DNA of 64,000 nucleotides from Acidimicrobiia bacterium (GTDB taxonomy: Bacteria > Actinomycetota > Acidimicrobiia > Acidimicrobiales > Aldehydirespiratoraceae): positions 158,888-222,887 of the forward strand of contig JAJEHD010000010.1 of NCBI GenBank assembly GCA_022819505.1. The letters are read 5' to 3'. This document shows positions 9,382-16,999 of this stretch, one piece after another; the stretch's first letter is position 1; each line of letters starts with the position of its first letter. The translations under genes and the position numbers were made by a program. Below the pieces are notes generated by a model. The model searched no databases, had not been told where the DNA came from, and saw nothing but the letters and a program-made list of their open reading frames with translations.

Positions 9382-9415
9382 ACAGCCTCCCTGATCGTCC
9401 GGTGACCCTACCGGG

Positions 9416-9505
9416 TCAGGGGGCCAGGAGTACCTGCACAGTGAAGGCCAACAGGATGACCAGACCGCACACCAGCGCAGTGAGGATCAGCGCGCGAGTG
9501 CTCAC
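9416..9505 (-). CDS. Possible tiny single-helix membrane peptide
   Basis: A 29-codon frame starting with GTG encodes one strongly hydrophobic helix (about residues 5-25, with LVCGLVILLAFTVQVLLA) and ends just before the lpdA upstream region. The same frame stays open without a stop back to the end of the LapA-domain gene and reads GVPVGSKLGDGSRTVSTR, so the true N-terminus may be further upstream with a non-standard start. Composition looks like a real transmembrane segment rather than random GC-rich DNA. No family is recognised. Confidence 0.35.
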   Translation of the reverse strand: MSTRALILTALVCGLVILLAFTVQVLLAP

Positions 9506-9553
9506 CGTTCGCGAGCCATCGCCGAGCTTGGAACCGACCGGGACTCCATGGGA

Positions 9554-9814
9554 TCAGCGACGACGGCGACGCCTTCGCCGCACGAATCCGAACACCTCGT
9601 TGAGGACTGCGCCCCCGACCGCGGCTACGAGGATCACCACCCAGAGAGGGCCGGTCATGTCGAAGATCAGCCATTCGAAGGCCACATCGTCGCCGTTCTG
9701 GACGACGAAGAAGATCAGGGCCGCCACCAGCAGCGCAGCCGCCACCAGTCCCGGCGGGATGGACAGCTTCTTGGCGTCGGGCTTGGCTTCCGGTGGCCTG
9801 GGCTCTTCGTTCAC
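9554..9814 (-). CDS. Small two-helix membrane protein, LapA/DUF1049-like
   Basis: 86 residues: a polar N-terminus rich in Pro, Glu and Lys, a first transmembrane helix (about 21-40), a short outside loop with VAFEWLIFDMTGPLW (about 45-58), a second helix (about 58-72) and a tail of eight consecutive Arg residues. The FxVQN-D-V-hydrophobic-FF pattern after the first helix is typical of the LapA domain (DUF1049). Its function in Actinobacteria is not known. The poly-Arg end probably anchors it on the cytoplasmic side. Confidence 0.7.
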   Translation of the reverse strand: MNEEPRPPEAKPDAKKLSIPPGLVAAALLVAALIFFVVQNGDDVAFEWLIFDMTGPLWVVILVAAVGGAVLNEVFGFVRRRRRRRR

Positions 9815-9898
9815 TGCGCTTTCCCGTCTTGAGGGCCGGTTCGTTGCGTGGAGACCGGAGCGGATCCCGCCTGCACGCAGCGATGGTAGACCACAGTC

Positions 9899-10819
9899 AT
9901 GGCGAACCAGATGCGAGTGGCGGTCACCGGTTCCACCGGCCTAATCGGGCGGGCGCTGGTCGACCGGCTGGAGGCCGGCGGGCACCAGGTCGTGCGGGTT
10001 GTGCGCCCGGGAGGCTCCCAGGACCTCGACCCGTCTGCGTCGGTGACCTGGGACCCCGCCGCGTCCCGAATCGACGCCGAGGGCCTGGAGGGGCTCGACG
10101 CGGTGGTCCACCTGGCCGGCGAGTCGATCGCGGCACGGCGCTGGTCGCCGGAGCAGAAGGAGCGCATTGCCTCCAGCCGGACTCGGGGCACCGCCCTGCT
10201 GGCCGGCGCGCTGGCCCGCCTGGAGGCGCCACCCGGCGTGCTGTTGTCGGCATCGGCCATCGGCTACTACGGCAGCCGGGGCGGCGAGCGTCTCGACGAG
10301 GCCTCCAGCGGGGGCAGCGACTTCCTGGCCGGGGTGTGCCGCGACTGGGAGGCGGCCGCGGACCCGGCCCGGGCCGCGGGCGTCCGGGTAGTGCATCCCC
10401 GCACCGGGGTGGTGCTGAGCCGCTCTGGGGGCGCGCTGGCCGAGATGCTGCCCTTCTTCCGGCTCGGCATCGGTGGACGCATCGGATCGGGGCGCCAGTG
10501 GATGAGCTGGATCACCCTCCACGACGAGGTCGCCGCGCTGGTGTGGCTGCTCAACGCGGATGTCGATGGCCCCGTCAACCTCACCGCCCCCGAGCCGGTC
10601 ACCAACCGTGAGCTGACCGCGGCCCTGGGACGGGCACTGCGCCGGCCGGCGGTGCTGCCCACTCCCAAGCCCGCCCTGTGGGCCAAGCTGGGCCGCGAGC
10701 TCACCGAAGCCCTGCTCTACAGCAGCGCCCGGGTAGAGCCGGCCGTGCTGCAGCGCGGCGGCTTCCAGTTCGCCCACCCCGACATCGCCACCGCCCTCAC
10801 CGCAGTCCTGGCCCGCTGA
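9899..10819 (+). CDS. TIGR01777-type NAD-dependent epimerase (SDR39U1-like)
   Basis: 306 residues. An N-terminal Rossmann motif TGSTGLIGRAL lies at residues 10-20, followed by VVHLAGESIAARRW (about 65) which is highly characteristic of this family. SASAIGYYGSRGGERLDE (about 115) carries the family's YYG in the catalytic segment, and MSWITLHDEVAALVWLL follows. The DUF1731 C-terminal domain (LGRALRRPAVLPTPKPALW) ends the protein. Members are extended short-chain dehydrogenase relatives with unestablished substrate. It is the last normal chromosomal gene before the toxin-antitoxin remnant and the island. The first ATG (9899) is used; ATG 9911 is an alternative. Confidence 0.92.
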   Translation: MANQMRVAVTGSTGLIGRALVDRLEAGGHQVVRVVRPGGSQDLDPSASVTWDPAASRIDAEGLEGLDAVVHLAGESIAARRWSPEQKERIASSRTRGTALLAGALARLEAPPGVLLSASAIGYYGSRGGERLDEASSGGSDFLAGVCRDWEAAADPARAAGVRVVHPRTGVVLSRSGGALAEMLPFFRLGIGGRIGSGRQWMSWITLHDEVAALVWLLNADVDGPVNLTAPEPVTNRELTAALGRALRRPAVLPTPKPALWAKLGRELTEALLYSSARVEPAVLQRGGFQFAHPDIATALTAVLAR

Positions 10820-10854
10820 GTCCATCGCTCGACAACTGAAGCCCGGGTTGCGTC

Positions 10855-10893
10855 TCGATGTCTAATAACATTATATTTCATGCATAACAGGTA
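10855..10893 (+). promoter_or_regulatory. AT-rich promoter/operator candidate before the antitoxin gene
   Basis: A short AT-rich patch (TCTAATAACATTATATTTCA within it) stands out from the GC-rich surroundings and lies directly upstream of the antitoxin gene. Toxin-antitoxin operons are usually autoregulated at such a site. No perfect palindrome or clear -35/-10 pair could be fixed by eye. Confidence 0.3.
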
Positions 10894-10896
10894 GGA

Positions 10897-11220
10897 ATGG
10901 CACATGGGGCGAGGGCAATGAGATCAATCACGGCGACGATCCGGCGATGGAACCGCCAACTGCTGAGAGCGAGAGGATCGGTGCGTACCCGGTTCAGCGA
11001 CGAGGAGCTGTCCGTGATCGACCGGCTCGTCACCGAGGGGATCGGGTCCAGCCGGGAAAACGTCATCCACCAGGCGGTCTGCTGGTACGACGACGCGCTG
11101 AAGCGGCACCGCGTCGGCAAGGCCATCGAAGACCACTACCTGCGGAACCCCCAGACCGAGGCCGACCGTGCCCAGGCCATGGCCAACGCTGTCGCCTTGA
11201 CTGAAGCTGAGTCGTGGTAG
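10897..11220 (+). CDS. Ribbon-helix-helix-type antitoxin
   Basis: 107 residues from the first ATG. The part that looks like a known family begins at VRTRFSDEELSVIDRLV (GTG at 10981), the usual beginning of a ribbon-helix-helix antitoxin. It continues through SSRENVIHQAV and ends with the conserved ALTEAESW, close to the ATEAEPW end of MazE-like antitoxins. The first 28 residues before that GTG do not look conserved, so 10981 may be the true start; it has GAGAGG four bases upstream. The gene overlaps the start of a MazF-like frame, the classical antitoxin-toxin arrangement. Confidence 0.65.
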   Translation: MAHGARAMRSITATIRRWNRQLLRARGSVRTRFSDEELSVIDRLVTEGIGSSRENVIHQAVCWYDDALKRHRVGKAIEDHYLRNPQTEADRAQAMANAVALTEAESW

Positions 11221-11270
11221 CCCAAGGCGAGCTATGGCTGCTCGAGTCGCCCAGCCACAAGGCCCGACCC
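11214..11270 (+). pseudogene. MazF/PemK-like toxin, N-terminal fragment only
   Basis: The frame starts at GTG overlapping the antitoxin stop and reads VVAQGELWLLESPSHKARP, the normal N-terminus of a MazF/PemK ribonuclease, where a beta strand such as VLVVTRDE should follow. Instead, from codon 20 the sequence (GMGSAYRPPIL) no longer resembles the family in this frame, and the frame ends at 11429 with no MazF core. The most likely reading is a toxin gene cut at about 11,270 by insertion or deletion at the left end of the island. The call rests on about 19 residues. Confidence 0.5.
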
Positions 11271-11452
11271 GGAATGGGAAGCGCTTACCGACCCCCCATA
11301 CTCCGAGGTACGCCTCGCGGCGGCACACGGTGTGTTCGGCGCATCACCGCACACGTCCGATCTCGCGCGTCGTTCACAACCTACGATCGGCACCGAGACG
11401 ACGAGGATGCAGAGAATGTCCAGAGTTAGCGCGCCATAATCCTCGAAGCACT

Positions 11453-12235
11453 ATGCACGCATACGAGACCAACGGGCAGTACCTGGCCCGCTATCTCCTT
11501 GACCACCATCTCGATGGTCGAGGGCAGCAATGGAATAGCCTCGGAAGTGCCCTGCTTGTGTCGAACCGGAGTGACGACTGGGTGGAGGCGTTCCAGGAGA
11601 TGGTGAGTCTGCAGCTAGCGCGGCGTCTCATCTTGGCGGGCGACAAACTCATTGAACGGCACGACCTTCCGGCTGCTGAAAAAGAGATCAAACAGGTGAT
11701 CATCGACACGATGATGGTGCACTACACATTGGCAGGCGACGTCTACGAGCGGTTGCTCCCAGCCATCCACTCAGCGCGCCAGAGGATCAGCAACTCCGTC
11801 CGACAGTCTGTCACTGCGCTGGCAAGGCGTGAGATGCCGTACTGCTATCTCTGCGGAACTCCGATGGCCTTCATCGGGGATGGGCACGATGCGTTCACGC
11901 TTGATCACGTGTGGCCACGTGCCTACGGAGGGAATTCTGTCTTCGACAATCTCCTCGGTGCCTGCCGATCATGCAACGAGGCCAAGGCCAGCGAGCCTTC
12001 GTGGGCCATGTACCCGATCCAATCCTACGTGGCCGGCTTCGAGGTGCAGGATCTCGAAGACATGCCGAAAGTGATGCGCTTCGCGGTCCAGGCGCGCGCA
12101 GCCAAGCAACTGGCTCAGCGCGAGGGTCACAGCCTTCGAGATGCCTACCTCCGGCTCGGTCGGCCTAGTCATCCGGCCGTGGTGAGTGGAGCGACGGCCG
12201 TGGACCTGTTCAATCTGGAATTCAACGTGAGATAG
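11453..12235 (+). CDS. HNH endonuclease (island accessory)
   Basis: 260 residues from ATG 11453. The first 125 residues are helical and unrecognised. A zinc-stabilised HNH domain follows: CYLC at 131-134, LDHVWPRAYGGNS at 150-162 with the catalytic DH, the Asn in FDNLLGACRSC and a second Cys pair CRSC at 171-174. All expected HNH residues are present, so it is probably an active nickase or nuclease. It is followed after nine bases by a DGQHR protein, suggesting a functional pair. It could be an extra effector of the Dpd system or a separate small defence module. Confidence 0.85.
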   Translation: MHAYETNGQYLARYLLDHHLDGRGQQWNSLGSALLVSNRSDDWVEAFQEMVSLQLARRLILAGDKLIERHDLPAAEKEIKQVIIDTMMVHYTLAGDVYERLLPAIHSARQRISNSVRQSVTALARREMPYCYLCGTPMAFIGDGHDAFTLDHVWPRAYGGNSVFDNLLGACRSCNEAKASEPSWAMYPIQSYVAGFEVQDLEDMPKVMRFAVQARAAKQLAQREGHSLRDAYLRLGRPSHPAVVSGATAVDLFNLEFNVR

Positions 12236-12244
12236 GAGAGCAAG

Positions 12245-13357
12245 ATGGACTACAAGTACTCAGCGATCTTCAGCCGTCAGCGGGGTAGCAACGGCCCCCT
12301 GTTAGCAACCTTCGTTGCCCCTGCAGGGGAAGTCGCGGCGTGGGCTGAGGTCGAGAGACTGCAGCATGAAGGGTCGGGGCACCAGCGCCTTCGGAGCAAG
12401 TCCAAAGTCCAAGCGATCGCTCGCTTCCTCGAACTTGATGACCGCAACACCATCCCGACCGCCCTTGTCGTCGCTCTTCAGATCCCGGATCTTGAGGAAC
12501 CTCCAATGCGGGAATGCGCGACGATCACCATCCCGGCGGATGTCGATTCCCCACCTGGCCTCGTCATTGATGGCCAGCATCGGATGTACGGAGTCGAGAC
12601 ATACGACCCGGATCTGCCGCTAAACGTGGTGGCGCTAATCAACCCTGCGGACGAGGAGATCGCCTTCCAGTTCCTGGTGATCAACGGCAAGGCATCCAAG
12701 GTCCCTACGGACCATGTGAAACTCCTGGCCCTCCACTACGAAGACGAGCACCTCGCAGATCGTCTCAAGACGGCGAGAATGGTGCTCGGACGGCACACGT
12801 TCGTTGGAATCGTCGACAATTCGCCTGAGTCGCCCTTCTACCAGTCAGTCGAGTGGCCGACAGAGAAGACCGACGCGGATGGCGAACGGATGAACTTGAT
12901 TCGTCCGGCTTCGGTCGAACAGGCAGTCGCAACGATACAGAAGAAGAACCTCCCCGACCTAGCTGACGACGACTCGCACATCGAGTTCTTCTTCACCCTG
13001 TGGTGGGCCGTAAGAGACCGTTGGCCTGACTTGTGGACTGAGGATTCAAAGCTCCTTCAGAAGGTGGGGCTCGTAACGCTCACGACATTTGTCATCGAGG
13101 ATCTCATGCACTTGGCCGATCGAGGCGGCATTGACTTATCGGATCCCGACGCAACGCGTACAGAGATCGAAGAGAACATCCTCGCCTATCTCCATCCCGA
13201 GTTCTGGGAGCGAGAGTGGGCCGCCAAGAGCCTTGACACGTCCGCAGGTCGGCAACTCGTCGTAGATGCACTGACGACCATGCGCCGAAACCTAGGACGC
13301 GGAGTGAAGTGGGACACGGATCTGCAATTGCTGGTTGAAGCGGGGCAGGACGAGTAG
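12245..13357 (+). CDS. DGQHR-domain protein (DndB-like), paired with the HNH nuclease
   Basis: 370 residues. The diagnostic DGQHR motif lies at 109-113 (LVIDGQHRMYG), followed by FQFLVINGKASKVPTDH (142-158), both typical of the DGQHR family that includes DndB and DpdB. An ordered AGAG SD sequence lies just before the ATG. This is one of two DGQHR proteins in the island; it is not next to dpdA, so I treat it as the accessory copy. DGQHR proteins are linked to DNA modification in Dnd and Dpd systems; the function of this copy is unknown. Confidence 0.85.
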   Translation: MDYKYSAIFSRQRGSNGPLLATFVAPAGEVAAWAEVERLQHEGSGHQRLRSKSKVQAIARFLELDDRNTIPTALVVALQIPDLEEPPMRECATITIPADVDSPPGLVIDGQHRMYGVETYDPDLPLNVVALINPADEEIAFQFLVINGKASKVPTDHVKLLALHYEDEHLADRLKTARMVLGRHTFVGIVDNSPESPFYQSVEWPTEKTDADGERMNLIRPASVEQAVATIQKKNLPDLADDDSHIEFFFTLWWAVRDRWPDLWTEDSKLLQKVGLVTLTTFVIEDLMHLADRGGIDLSDPDATRTEIEENILAYLHPEFWEREWAAKSLDTSAGRQLVVDALTTMRRNLGRGVKWDTDLQLLVEAGQDE

Positions 13358-13433
13358 CGGCGTGGCAACTCTCTCTCTTGTCTCCGCTTAGGAGTTCACG
13401 CGTCTTCTGATGCATCATTGAAGTACACAGCAG

Positions 13434-14381
13434 ATGAAGAAACTCCACGTCGTCCTCTCATGTACTGCGCGTAAGCGTACGTCGGAGCCGGGATACCCGC
13501 GGCTGCGTAACGTGGAACCGGCGCCGGTGGCGGACCGAGTCGAACGATGGGCAGCCCTCGTCTCGACCGCTCCTCGTCGGCACGTCGCGGCCGACATGTA
13601 CGCCGGGGAGTACTGGCAGACGGGGATGGAGTTCGCATCCTCCGCTGAGTTGGCTGGGCAGATCCAGGTCTCCGTTGTATCGGCTGGCCTCGGCCTCCTC
13701 GGAATTAGCGACGAGGTGCCCATGTACGGAGCGACCCTGGCTGCCCGCCACCCCGATTCGGTGCTCGCAACCTCTGGCTCAGCAGCACCCAGTCAAGTGC
13801 GGCGGCAGTGGTGGGACGGGTTGACACGGGCCGCGGTTCTTGGTCACGATCGGCCTCGTCGTCTGGTCGAACTGACCGAACACGACACGAACGCGAGCGT
13901 GATGGTTTGCATCGGACGAAGCTACTTGGATGCGGTGGCCGTGGACTTGGCAGGTCTTGTCGAGCGTGTCCGTGATCCTGAGCGGGTGATGGTCTTCGCT
14001 TCCGGGACGCCTCTGGCCGGCCTCGAGCGGTGTTGGATCACGGTGCCCGGACGTCTGAGGCTCACGCTCGGTGGCTCGCTGTCTTCAACGACCCTCCGCG
14101 CAGCCATCGCTGTGCTCGCGCAACTCGGCACCGTGCGCCCCGATGTCGGCAGGGCTCGCAGCATCGTGGGCACACTGGCGGCGACGGCTGGCGAACTCCC
14201 TAACTTCGACCGGCGACGACAATGCGATGACATGATCTTGGAGTGGATCCTCGATCACCTAGCGGAGGCTCCGAACGGGACCAAGACGACGGCACTCCAG
14301 CGCTTCCGGGACGAGGGCAATGCCTGCGAGCAGGCCCGGTTCGGAAGGCTCTTCGACGATGCCCGGGAACTGGTGACGTGA
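13434..14381 (+). CDS. dpdC: DpdC-like protein (dPreQ0 to dADG conversion candidate)
   Basis: 315 residues. The N-terminus VVLSCTARKR and the following ADMYAGEYW (about 60-68) resemble DUF6884/YaaA-like proteins, which open with a strand, a Ser-Cys and Lys/Arg and then a LYxGxxW-like motif. In the described Dpd pathway, DpdC converts preQ0 already placed in DNA into 7-amido-7-deazaguanine. Position immediately upstream of dpdA supports that assignment, but the sequence similarity I can see is modest. Its stop overlaps a small GTG-started frame by four bases. Confidence 0.65.
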   Translation: MKKLHVVLSCTARKRTSEPGYPRLRNVEPAPVADRVERWAALVSTAPRRHVAADMYAGEYWQTGMEFASSAELAGQIQVSVVSAGLGLLGISDEVPMYGATLAARHPDSVLATSGSAAPSQVRRQWWDGLTRAAVLGHDRPRRLVELTEHDTNASVMVCIGRSYLDAVAVDLAGLVERVRDPERVMVFASGTPLAGLERCWITVPGRLRLTLGGSLSSTTLRAAIAVLAQLGTVRPDVGRARSIVGTLAATAGELPNFDRRRQCDDMILEWILDHLAEAPNGTKTTALQRFRDEGNACEQARFGRLFDDARELVT

Positions 14382-14497
14382 AGGTCCTGTCGGAAGGCCT
14401 CTGGCTGCGGCGGAACACCTGCACGAACAGAGCCCGGTACCAGGGCCTGCTCGCGAACCTCCTGATCCACGTCTACTTCAGGGTCAGGCAGGCGTGA
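14378..14497 (+). CDS. Possible 39-residue peptide between dpdC and dpdA
   Basis: A GTG-started frame overlaps the dpdC stop by four bases (GTGA) and its own TGA overlaps the dpdA ATG by one base (TGATG). The 39-residue product is basic, with several Arg and two hydrophobic patches (LLANLLIHVYF). Exact tiling between two genes suggests translational coupling, since a plain spacer would have no reason to end there. It may equally be non-coding sequence that happens to lack stops. No family is recognised. Confidence 0.35.
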   Translation: MKVLSEGLWLRRNTCTNRARYQGLLANLLIHVYFRVRQA

Positions 14498-15744
14498 TGC
14501 AGTTCTACTTTCCCGACAGCCAAGACCAGGTCGACCCGAGTTTCGACTTCATCACCGAGCAGCGATCGATCCATCGCGTACGCCAGAGGGACGATCGCTA
14601 CGCCCACGAGGTCATCGACCCGCCGCCCTACGACGGGCTACTGATCTCCAAGCCCATCGTGGACGGGCTCCCTGGAACGACGGCCAAGTACACCGAGGCC
14701 CAGCGCAGCCGTCTCCACCGGGTAGGCGCAAGACGCTTCTTCCGGCTCGATCACGGCGCGACCGACCTCAAGATCATGGGTGACTGCGGGGCGTTCACCT
14801 ATGTGCGCGAGCACGAACCCGTCTACGCGGTCGACGAGGTCCTGGACTACTACGAAGAGTGCGGCTTGGACCTTGGAGTCGCGATGGACCACCTGATCTT
14901 CGGCTACGACGCCACGCTGGACGCGAAGAGCGCCAGCGACGTTCCCGCGGACTGGCGGTTCCGTCAAGGCCTCACCATCGAACTCGCAGCAGAGTTCCTT
15001 CGCCTGCACCGTGTCCGCAGGTGCCGGTTCGAGCCGATGGCCGTAGCGCACGGTTGGAGCCCGCTGTCCTACGCAGCGGCGGTGACGCAGTTGCAGAACA
15101 TCGGGTATAGCCGGATTGCGCTTGGAGGGATGGTGCCGCTGAAGACCCCGGACATACTCGACTCGCTTAAGGAAGTCTCGGTCGCTCTGGATCCGGCGGC
15201 GCAGTTGCACCTCCTGGGCGTTACCCGCACGGCGCACGTACAGGACTTCGCAGGTTTCGGTGTGACGAGTTTCGACAGCACGTCTCCGTTCCGCCAAGCC
15301 TTCATGGACGAGAAGGACAACTACTACACACTCGATGGCAGTTTCGTCGCCCTTCGCATCCCTCAGGTCGATGGCAACACCAAGTTGCGCAGGCAAGTGA
15401 CCGCGGGCCTAGTTGACCAGAGGTCGGCTCGACGCCTCGAACGAGAGTGCCTCCGTCGGCTGCGAAGCTACGACAAGGACGGCACTGGCGTGGAGGCCAC
15501 CCTAGATGCGATGTGCGAGTACGCGGCCTTGCTCGGGACGAAGAAGGATCGAAGCACCGAGTACCGGCGAACGCTTGAGGCCATGCCGTGGAAGCAATGT
15601 AGTTGTACGGTCTGCCGGGAGATCGGGGTCGAGGTGATCATGTTTCGAGGGGCCGACCGCAATCGGAGAAGGGGATTCCACAACCTTGCTGTCTTTTCGA
15701 AGAGACTGCGCCGGGAACTCGATCGAGCGGACGCGAGGAGTTAG
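14497..15744 (+). CDS. dpdA: DNA 7-deazaguanine transglycosylase (TGT paralogue)
   Basis: 415 residues. This is the hallmark enzyme of the Dpd system: a tRNA-guanine transglycosylase relative that swaps guanine in DNA for preQ0. Visible TGT features are the substrate-recognition Asp in MGDCGAFTYV (Asp96), GGMVPLKT (210-217, equivalent to the GGL loop), a likely nucleophile Asp260 in TSFDSTSPFR, and the zinc site Cys368, Cys370, Cys373 and His395 (CSCTVC followed by GFHN). All four zinc ligands are kept. Start is ATG 14497, with GTG 14494 as alternative. The DGQQR protein immediately downstream is its expected partner. Confidence 0.92.
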   Translation: MQFYFPDSQDQVDPSFDFITEQRSIHRVRQRDDRYAHEVIDPPPYDGLLISKPIVDGLPGTTAKYTEAQRSRLHRVGARRFFRLDHGATDLKIMGDCGAFTYVREHEPVYAVDEVLDYYEECGLDLGVAMDHLIFGYDATLDAKSASDVPADWRFRQGLTIELAAEFLRLHRVRRCRFEPMAVAHGWSPLSYAAAVTQLQNIGYSRIALGGMVPLKTPDILDSLKEVSVALDPAAQLHLLGVTRTAHVQDFAGFGVTSFDSTSPFRQAFMDEKDNYYTLDGSFVALRIPQVDGNTKLRRQVTAGLVDQRSARRLERECLRRLRSYDKDGTGVEATLDAMCEYAALLGTKKDRSTEYRRTLEAMPWKQCSCTVCREIGVEVIMFRGADRNRRRGFHNLAVFSKRLRRELDRADARS

Positions 15745-15752
15745 TTGGCACC

Positions 15753-16928
15753 ATGGGCGGAGCTTCAATGCACGAACTGCGGTTTCCTGCACTTGAGGTG
15801 AAGCAGGGCCGCGAGCGGCGGCTCTATACATTCGCCGTTGACGGCAAGGAGTTGTCGAAGTTCACGACGGTCAGCCGCGTGCGGCGTGACGAGCGACAGA
15901 TCGCGGGCTACCAGAGGCCCGAGGTGCTCGCTCACGTCGCTGCGATCCGTTCGTACATCGAGACATCCTCGCCGATGATCCCCAACGCGATAGTTGTCGC
16001 ATTCGACACCCGAGTGCGTTTCGAGCCGTCGGAAGCCATCACCCCGGTCAATGGCTACGTGATCCCGGGCACACTGATCGTGCCCGTAGACGAGGATCTG
16101 CCGGATGAGGACAAGCCTGGCTGGGTCGTCGACGGCCAGCAACGGTGCGCCGCTGTCCGAGAGGCGGAGGTGGACTCCTTCCCGCTATGCGTCACCGCGT
16201 TCATCACGGCCAACACAGGGGAGCAGCGCGCCCAGTTCATCCTCGTGAACTCGACGAAGCCACTTCCCAAGGGCCTGGTCTACGAACTCCTGCCATCCAC
16301 TGAGGGACCGCTACCGCCCGCGCTGATGCGCAGGCGCTTCCCTTCGTTCGTAGTGGAGCGCCTCAATTTCGACGAGGACTCACCGTTCCATCGGCTGATC
16401 CAGACGCCGACGATGCCGGACGGAGTCATCAGAGGAACCTCGATCCTCCGCATGCTCGAGAACAGCCTGACCGACGGCTGCCTCTACTACTTCCGCGACC
16501 CCGATACGGGAAGCGGCGACATCGAGGAGATGCTGTTGATCCTGAAGCCGTTCTGGCGAGCGGTTCAGAAGGTGTTCGAGGAAGCATGGGGTCTCCCGCC
16601 TCGCATGTCGCGCCTGATGCACGGCGTCGGCATCGCCAGTTTGGGCTACGTCATGGATGCCATTACCGAGGAACACATCGCTCAGGGAACGCTGCCCGAC
16701 GAGTCCGACTACGCAGCGGAACTCGAACTGCTCCGAGACGAGTGCGCCTGGACTGGCGGCTACTGGCAGTTCGGACCCCATTCCGAGCGGCAGTGGAACG
16801 ATCTCCAGAACACCCACAAGGACATCAAACTGCTCACGGGTCACTTGCTGCGCGAGCACCGACGACTCTCCAAGGCCGCGCACCAGCGCAACTCACTTGA
16901 GCAAGAGGGTGAAGTCTGGAGTCGGTAA
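15753..16928 (+). CDS. dpdB: DGQHR-family protein DpdB
   Basis: 391 residues with the signature VVDGQQRCAAVRE (motif 127-131) and FILVNSTKPLPKGLV (about 165-180), matching DGQHR proteins. In the characterised system DpdA and DpdB together insert preQ0 into DNA, and DpdB is thought to supply ATP-dependent activity. It follows dpdA after nine bases, which is why it rather than the 12.2 kb DGQHR gene is called DpdB. The start is ATG 15753; ATG 15768 is also possible. Confidence 0.85.
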   Translation: MGGASMHELRFPALEVKQGRERRLYTFAVDGKELSKFTTVSRVRRDERQIAGYQRPEVLAHVAAIRSYIETSSPMIPNAIVVAFDTRVRFEPSEAITPVNGYVIPGTLIVPVDEDLPDEDKPGWVVDGQQRCAAVREAEVDSFPLCVTAFITANTGEQRAQFILVNSTKPLPKGLVYELLPSTEGPLPPALMRRRFPSFVVERLNFDEDSPFHRLIQTPTMPDGVIRGTSILRMLENSLTDGCLYYFRDPDTGSGDIEEMLLILKPFWRAVQKVFEEAWGLPPRMSRLMHGVGIASLGYVMDAITEEHIAQGTLPDESDYAAELELLRDECAWTGGYWQFGPHSERQWNDLQNTHKDIKLLTGHLLREHRRLSKAAHQRNSLEQEGEVWSR

Positions 16929-16999
16929 GGCGAGTGATCATGCTCCCGAATGACGCTCTCGGCTCGCCGTTGCTTCGATTGCGTCTCTAATCTCGCTTG

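Noticed and set aside
6298..9405. A 1,035-codon open frame on the plus strand
   Set aside because: It is antisense to the well-supported E2, LpdA and LipBA genes and its product is low-complexity Gly/Arg/His; a by-product of high GC content.
12245..13357. Assigning this DGQHR gene as dpdB
   Set aside because: The DGQQR gene directly after dpdA fits DpdB better by position; this one pairs with the HNH gene.
11453..16928. A Dnd phosphorothioation system suggested by two DGQHR proteins
   Set aside because: No DndA, DndC, DndD or DndE is present, whereas a TGT-like DpdA is.
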